Part shown: piece after piece, positions 8,485 through 12,047 of the stretch
Numbering within the stretch: position 1 is the stretch's first letter
Layout of the letters: the number at the start of each line of letters is the position of its first letter
Assembly: GCA_900764725.1 (NCBI GenBank)
Contig: CAAFPB010000522.1
Span: forward strand, 1-12,047
DNA: 12,047 bases
Reading direction: 5' to 3'
DNA from: an uncultured Catenibacterium sp.
Lineage (GTDB): Bacteria; Bacillota_I; Bacilli_A; Erysipelotrichales; Coprobacillaceae
Program-made: the position numbers and the translations under genes
The notes under the pieces: model-generated
The model's input: the letters and a program-made list of their open reading frames with translations, nothing else
What the model was told of the DNA's origin: nothing
Databases searched by the model: none

Positions 8485-8706
8485 ATGTTAGAAGTACTTT
8501 TGATCATTGTTTCTATAGCCCTAATTATTGTGTGTCTTTTACAAACGGGAAAAACTGATGGTATTGTTAATGCATTAACTGGCCAGAGCTCTAATCTTTT
8601 TGCACAGCAAAAAGAAAGAGGTGTGGATTTAGTTCTTACACGTATTACTGTAGGGCTAGGTATTGCATTCTTTGTTATCGCAATTCTTATTAAAATGGCA
8701 GGATAA
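8485..8706 (+). CDS. secG: Protein translocase subunit SecG
   Basis: A small accessory subunit of the SecYEG channel that assists protein export across the membrane. It has 73 residues with the family's two membrane segments (about 2-20 and 50-71) and the conserved middle loop: LLQTGKTDGIVNALTG at 18-33 and the QSSNLFAQQKERGVD region at 34-48. GGAGG lies nine bases before the ATG, and a good promoter lies upstream. The order secG-rnr-smpB-ssrA is conserved in many low-GC Gram-positives, which backs the call. A hairpin terminator directly after the stop separates it partly from rnr. Confidence 0.95.
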   Translation: MLEVLLIIVSIALIIVCLLQTGKTDGIVNALTGQSSNLFAQQKERGVDLVLTRITVGLGIAFFVIAILIKMAG

Positions 8707-8710
8707 TAAT

Positions 8711-8742
8711 AAAGGGGCACTTATGAGTGCCTCTTTTCTTTT
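8711..8742 (+). terminator. Hairpin terminator or attenuator between secG and rnr
   Basis: Arms 8711-8721 and 8726-8736 form an 11-bp stem (core GGCACT/AGTGCC, one G-T pair) with loop TATG, followed by TCTTTT. It starts four bases after the secG stop and ends 15 bases before the rnr ATG. Since no promoter fits downstream, it probably acts as a partial terminator that lowers rnr expression. Confidence 0.75.
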
Positions 8743-8757
8743 GCTGGAGGTGAATAT

Positions 8758-10887
8758 ATGAGAGAAGATGTTTTAGAATTATTAAAGAATAAAGACTTAA
8801 AAGATAGAAGAATAGATGCTCTTGCAGGTGCACTACATTATGATTCTACTGAAGAATATATCGCATTTGTAAAGCTTATGAATAGATTAGAAGAAGATGG
8901 TGAAGTGATTAGAGATAATCATAATAACTATCATTTGATTGATGATTTCCATTATTTAAAAGGTGTTTTGAGTTTAAATAAAAAGGGATTTGGTTTTGTA
9001 AAGGTTGATGAAGAGACTGAATACTATATTAATAGTAAGAACCTCAATGGTGCTTTTGACCAGGATGAGGTTATGATTGAAACAACTGTCTATAGAGGAA
9101 AACCTGAAGGACGTGTTGTAAAGATCATTAAACGTGGTATGACAAGACTTGTAGGATTAGTTAGAAAAGGCAGAAAAGAACTCATCATCATGCCTGATGA
9201 TCCTAAGTTTACTGATTGGATTTATGTAGATGAAGCCCATGCACATGGTGCTATGCCTGGACATAAGGTTGTTGTAGAGATTAAGAAGTACAAGCCTTAT
9301 TTAAAGGGTGATATTGTTAAGATTATTGGTCATAAGAATGATCCTGGGGTAGATATCTTATCTGTTGTAAATAAGTATGATGTAGATATTGATTTCCCAC
9401 AGGCAGTCTATGATGAGATTGAGTCTATTCCTCAGTCTATTGATCCAAGTGATATTCCTAATCGTTTAGATATTAGAGATTGGCAGATTGTGACTATCGA
9501 TGGTGATGATGCTAAGGATTTAGATGATGCGATTTCTTTAAAGAAATTAGATAATGGGAATTATCAGTTAGGTGTTCATATTGCGGATGTTTCATTCTAT
9601 GTGAATGAAGGAACTGAATTAAATAAGGAAGCGATTAGAAGAGGGACTTCTATTTATCTTGTAGATAGAGTGATTCCTATGCTGCCTCATAAGTTATCTA
9701 ATGGAATCTGTTCACTTAATGAAGGTGTGGATCGTTATGCAATTAGCTGTATTATGGAGATCAATGATAAGGGTCAGGTTGTAGATCATAATATCTACCC
9801 TACTGTTATTAGAAGTTCTCATCGTATGACATACAATAATGTGAATGCGATTCTTGCAGGAAATAAAGGATTAAAGAAGAAATACAGTGATGCTGTTGAG
9901 TTATTCTTTAATATGAAAGAATTAGCTGCTATCTTAAGAAAGAAGAGAGATCGTCGTGGTGCGATTGACTTTGATGTGGATGAAGCAAAGGTTCTTGTAG
10001 ATGATAAAGGACGTGCTGTAGATGTTGTTTTAAGAAATCGTGGTGAGAGTGATCATATTATTGAAGAGTTCATGTTATGTGCGAATGAGACAGTGGCTGA
10101 ACACTTTAAATGGATGGATGTACCTTTCATTTATCGTATACATGAGTATCCTAAGAAAGAGAAGTTACAACAATTTGTTTCCATTGCGAAGCCTTTGGGT
10201 TATACTATTCATGGGTCTCTTGAAAAGATCAACCCTCATGAATTAGCACGTATGATTGAAGAATCTAAGGGAACACCTGAGCATGATATTATTTCTACAT
10301 TATTATTAAGATCAATGCAGAAAGCACGTTATGATGCTCAATGTCTTGGACACTTCGGTCTTGCAGATGAATTCTATACACACTTCACATCACCTATTAG
10401 ACGTTATCCAGACTTATTGGTTCATCGTTTGATTAGAACTTACTTATTCAAGAATGATTATTCTAGAATGAATGAGTTTGAAGAAATGATTCCAGTACTT
10501 GCTGAACAGTCTTCTAATCGTGAAAGAATTGCGATTGATATTGAACGTGAAGTAGAAGATATGAAGAAAGCTGAATTTATGTCTCATCATGTTGGTGAGG
10601 TATTTGATGGTTATATTTCTTCTATTACAAGTTTTGGATTCTTTGTATCACTTCCTAATACCATCGAAGGTCTTGTTCATATGACAACACTCACAGATGA
10701 TTATTATGCTTATGATGAAAAGAATCTTATTCTTATCGGTGAACATACAGGACGTATGTTCAAGATGAGTGATCCAGTAAAAGTCAGAGTAACTGAAGCA
10801 AATAAGCTAGAAAAGACAATTGACTTCGAGCTTGTAAAAGCTGGAAGTCATAGAAAGAAGAAAAGAAAATTCCGTACAAGAAGGTAA
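8758..10887 (+). CDS. rnr: Ribonuclease R (3'-5' exoribonuclease)
   Basis: RNase R degrades structured RNA from the 3' end in the cytoplasm and, with SmpB and tmRNA, removes faulty mRNAs from stalled ribosomes. It has 709 residues. Domains in order: an N-terminal helical/winged region (1-60), cold-shock-like RNA-binding domains (about 65-200), the RNB catalytic domain (about 236-565), the S1 domain (613-694) and a basic tail (KKKRKF, 700-705). Metal-binding aspartates are D248, D254, D256 and D257 in TIDGDDAKDLDDA, and the RNB signature TSPIRRYPDLLVHR is at 544-557. All key residues are present. GGAGG lies upstream of the ATG. Only five bases separate it from smpB, whose ribosome site lies inside the rnr tail, so the two are translated from one message. 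RNase II is excluded by the full RNase R domain set and neighbours. Confidence 0.97.
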   Translation: MREDVLELLKNKDLKDRRIDALAGALHYDSTEEYIAFVKLMNRLEEDGEVIRDNHNNYHLIDDFHYLKGVLSLNKKGFGFVKVDEETEYYINSKNLNGAFDQDEVMIETTVYRGKPEGRVVKIIKRGMTRLVGLVRKGRKELIIMPDDPKFTDWIYVDEAHAHGAMPGHKVVVEIKKYKPYLKGDIVKIIGHKNDPGVDILSVVNKYDVDIDFPQAVYDEIESIPQSIDPSDIPNRLDIRDWQIVTIDGDDAKDLDDAISLKKLDNGNYQLGVHIADVSFYVNEGTELNKEAIRRGTSIYLVDRVIPMLPHKLSNGICSLNEGVDRYAISCIMEINDKGQVVDHNIYPTVIRSSHRMTYNNVNAILAGNKGLKKKYSDAVELFFNMKELAAILRKKRDRRGAIDFDVDEAKVLVDDKGRAVDVVLRNRGESDHIIEEFMLCANETVAEHFKWMDVPFIYRIHEYPKKEKLQQFVSIAKPLGYTIHGSLEKINPHELARMIEESKGTPEHDIISTLLLRSMQKARYDAQCLGHFGLADEFYTHFTSPIRRYPDLLVHRLIRTYLFKNDYSRMNEFEEMIPVLAEQSSNRERIAIDIEREVEDMKKAEFMSHHVGEVFDGYISSITSFGFFVSLPNTIEGLVHMTTLTDDYYAYDEKNLILIGEHTGRMFKMSDPVKVRVTEANKLEKTIDFELVKAGSHRKKKRKFRTRR

Positions 10888-10892
10888 TATAT

Positions 10893-11339
10893 ATGAAAAT
10901 CATCTCAAATAACAAAAAAGCATATCATGATTATTTTATCCTAGAAACTTTTGAAGCAGGTATTGAATTAAAAGGTACTGAAATCAAGTCTATTCGTAAA
11001 GGCAGTGCTAACCTTAAGGACTGTTTTGTAAGAATTAAAGACCATGAAGCTTTTATTGAGAATATGTATATTGCCCCTTATGAGAATGGAAATATCTTCA
11101 ATCATGAACCAAGACGTATCAGAAAACTATTGCTTCATAAGAAAGAAATTAGTAAACTAGAGAAGAAGGTTCGTGAGGATGGTTTAACAATCGTTCCTAC
11201 AAAGCTTTACTTCAATACCTCAAAAGCAAAACTAGAAATAGCTCTTGCGAAAGGTAAGAAGCTTTATGACAAGCGTAATGATTTAAAAGAAAAAGATGCT
11301 AAGCGCGATATTGAGAAAGCTCTCAAACGCGCTTATTAA
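10893..11339 (+). CDS. smpB: SsrA-binding protein SmpB
   Basis: SmpB binds the tRNA-like part of tmRNA and brings it to stalled ribosomes for trans-translation. It has 148 residues, normal length. The OB-fold core covers about 1-120 and contains the conserved GTEIKSIRKGSANLKD (28-43) and NIFNHEPRRIRKLLLHK (67-83). The C-terminal tail KGKKLYDKR (120-128) and the basic residues after it reach into the empty mRNA channel of the ribosome. The ribosome site AGAAGG overlaps the last codons of rnr. Its stop codon is one base from the mature 5' end of tmRNA, so protein and RNA partner share a transcript. Confidence 0.97.
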   Translation: MKIISNNKKAYHDYFILETFEAGIELKGTEIKSIRKGSANLKDCFVRIKDHEAFIENMYIAPYENGNIFNHEPRRIRKLLLHKKEISKLEKKVREDGLTIVPTKLYFNTSKAKLEIALAKGKKLYDKRNDLKEKDAKRDIEKALKRAY

Positions 11340-11340
11340 T

Positions 11341-11693
11341 GGGGGCGTCTTGGATTCGACAGGGGTCAGTTTGAATCAGGCAGCAGTCGTTGGCAAACGT
11401 TACATGCACAAACAAATATCTGGAAACAGAACAAATTACGCTTTCGCTTAATAGTCGACATAGACTTGCGAATGCAGACCTATCTGCGCTTACACCTTTA
11501 GAGTCTGTAACATAACCTGTAAGATAAGGGATATAGGATGTTCTGACTATATTCACGAAAACCAATCAGAAATCGGTATGCGAAAGATTGCTTATTGATC
11601 GTAACATACTTAAATTGATTCAATAAGATAAACTGTAGACACCTGATATGGGACGGCTTTTGGACGGGGGTTCGATTCCCCCCGCCTCCACCA
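11341..11693 (+). ncRNA. ssrA: Transfer-messenger RNA (tmRNA, SsrA)
   Basis: A 353-base one-piece tmRNA that rescues stalled ribosomes. The acceptor stem pairs GGGGGCG (11341-11347) with CGCCTCC (11683-11689), including the G3-U70 pair that marks it for alanine charging; A is the discriminator base and CCA is encoded (11691-11693). The start region TGGATTCGACAGGGGTC and the T arm GGGGGTTCGATTCCCCC near the 3' end are typical. A tag reading frame lies at 11422-11451. The intervening sequence has room for the usual pseudoknots, which I did not fold. Mature 5' and 3' ends would be made by RNase P and 3' nucleases from the smpB transcript. A strong terminator follows at 11769-11816. Confidence 0.97.
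11422..11451 (+). other. tmRNA proteolysis tag, (A)GNRTNYAFA
   Basis: Read from the resume codon GGA (after ATCT, comparable to AACT before GGC in Bacillus and Staphylococcus tmRNA), the frame encodes GNRTNYAFA and ends at TAA, followed at once by TAG. With the alanine carried by tmRNA the tag is ten residues. The NYAFA end differs from the LAA end recognised by ClpXP in most bacteria. The resume codon is inferred by comparison. Confidence 0.8.
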
Positions 11694-11714
11694 AATTAAG
11701 AGTTAAAATGGATA

Positions 11715-11735
11715 TCATCGAAAAAGCATCGATGA
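11715..11735. repeat. Small inverted repeat after tmRNA
   Basis: TCATCGA (11715-11721) and TCGATGA (11729-11735) form a 7-bp stem with a seven-base loop. A T run follows only nine bases later (about 11744), so it is at best a weak terminator or a 3' processing element. Confidence 0.35.
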
Positions 11736-11768
11736 AATAAACATTTTTTAAGATATTTTCAAGAATCA

Positions 11769-11816
11769 AAAAATAGCGATTTACGTAGGTGTCACTACCT
11801 AAGAATCGCTATTTTT
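11769..11816 (+). terminator. Strong terminator of the smpB-ssrA transcript
   Basis: Perfect 13-bp arms AAAAATAGCGATT (11769-11781) and AATCGCTATTTTT (11804-11816) enclose a smaller inner stem, TAGGT with ACCTA. The T run is at the end of the right arm. The A run on the left means it would also stop transcripts coming from the right. Confidence 0.9.
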
Positions 11817-11835
11817 ACTTCAAAGATGAGGTAAA

Positions 11836-11943
11836 ATGAAAACAGGAAACCAAATGAAATTTTATATTAACAATAGAAAAAATATTTTGGAGAAGTTAGT
11901 CCAATACAAAGAGCACATATGTTGGATGGAAATTGTTAGATAA
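11836..11943 (+). CDS. Possible 35-residue peptide, unrecognised
   Basis: An ATG preceded by GAGG at a suitable distance opens a 35-codon frame (starts MKTGNQMKFY, ends CWMEIVR) that stops at TAA. The product is basic, with no membrane segment or known motif. No promoter is clear after the terminator at 11816. It could be a small gene, the decayed start of a longer one, or chance in AT-rich DNA. The surrounding stretch 11694-12014 holds no confident gene beyond the hairpins listed. Confidence 0.18.
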   Translation: MKTGNQMKFYINNRKNILEKLVQYKEHICWMEIVR

Positions 11944-11969
11944 TTATTTTTTGAAAGGATGTGTTTTTC

Positions 11970-12014
11970 ATGAATTATATTTTAAAACAATATGATATGA
12001 TTATTCCACTTTAG
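11970..12014 (+). CDS. Possible short frame at the cut right end
   Basis: After AAAGGA, an ATG starts a 14-codon frame (MNYILKQYDMIIPL) ending with TAG directly at the adapter junction. The good ribosome site suggests a real gene start, but the frame is closed before the sequence ends. A sequence error close to the read end, a decayed gene or chance could each explain it. Confidence 0.15.
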   Translation: MNYILKQYDMIIPL

Positions 12015-12047
12015 AGATCGGAAGAGCACACGTCTGAACTCCAGTCA
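12015..12047 (+). other. Illumina adapter remnant (artefact)
   Basis: These 33 bases match the Illumina TruSeq index-side adapter in forward orientation, and the first 21 are the reverse complement of positions 1-21. They are not genomic. The real sequence ends at about 12014. Confidence 0.98.

Noticed and set aside
8433..8720. Minus-strand open frame of 95 codons across secG
   Set aside because: It is the reverse shadow of secG, with no ribosome site and no recognisable product.
11323..11565. Minus-strand open frame of 80 codons
   Set aside because: It lies over the tmRNA gene on the wrong strand and is not a believable protein.
11660..11720. Attachment site of a genomic island at the tmRNA 3' end
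   Set aside because: No second copy of the tmRNA 3' end and no integrase in the window.

Overview
The window is an AT-rich stretch of chromosome, probably from a Bacillota member of the Erysipelotrichia (Coprobacillus/Catenibacterium-like gut bacteria). The evidence is low GC, every complete gene ending in TAA, strong GGAGG ribosome binding sites, the secG-rnr-smpB-ssrA order typical of low-GC Gram-positives, and a tmRNA tag ending in NYAFA, an ending best known from Mollicutes. The genus is inferred, not proven. Both ends carry Illumina adapter sequence (1-21 and 12015-12047), so the biological sequence is 22-12014 and the outermost genes are cut there.

Left half (22-6504, all minus strand): a sugar-phosphotransferase block. 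Read in the direction of transcription it holds a GH170/MupG-like 6-phospho-glycosidase (6504-5413) with its own promoter and a strong terminator; a regulatory gap (5177-5412) with a catabolite (cre) box over a candidate promoter and two copies of a CGTGAA/TTCACG palindrome; then an operon of maltose/glucose-type PTS EIICB, an unrecognised 155-residue membrane protein, a GH4 6-phospho-alpha-glucosidase (GlvA type) and a free-standing EIIA domain. A hairpin terminator at about 1226-1265 closes that operon. Two tandem RpiR-family regulators follow, the second cut by the window edge. Together they would import an alpha-glucoside such as maltose as its 6-phosphate, hydrolyse it inside the cell, and respond to the substrate through the RpiR proteins and to the general carbon state through CcpA.

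Middle (6505-8402, plus strand): a divergent promoter region and a WecA/TagO-type undecaprenyl-phosphate sugar-1-phosphate transferase. It carries an unusual extra membrane segment and an outward-facing C-terminal domain of about 170 residues.

Right half (8403-11816, plus strand): secG, rnr (RNase R), smpB and ssrA (tmRNA), i.e. protein export plus ribosome rescue and decay of faulty mRNA. A strong terminator follows ssrA. The last 200 bases hold only tiny, unconvincing reading frames.

The parts most worth a second look are the palindrome shared between the PTS regulatory region and the upstream terminator, the uncharacterised membrane protein inside the PTS operon, the C-terminal domain fused to the TagO-like enzyme, the pairing of a GH170 enzyme with a GH4/PTS locus, and the Mollicutes-like tmRNA tag. 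I found no CRISPR array, transposon or phage gene. No wholly new multi-gene system is evident.
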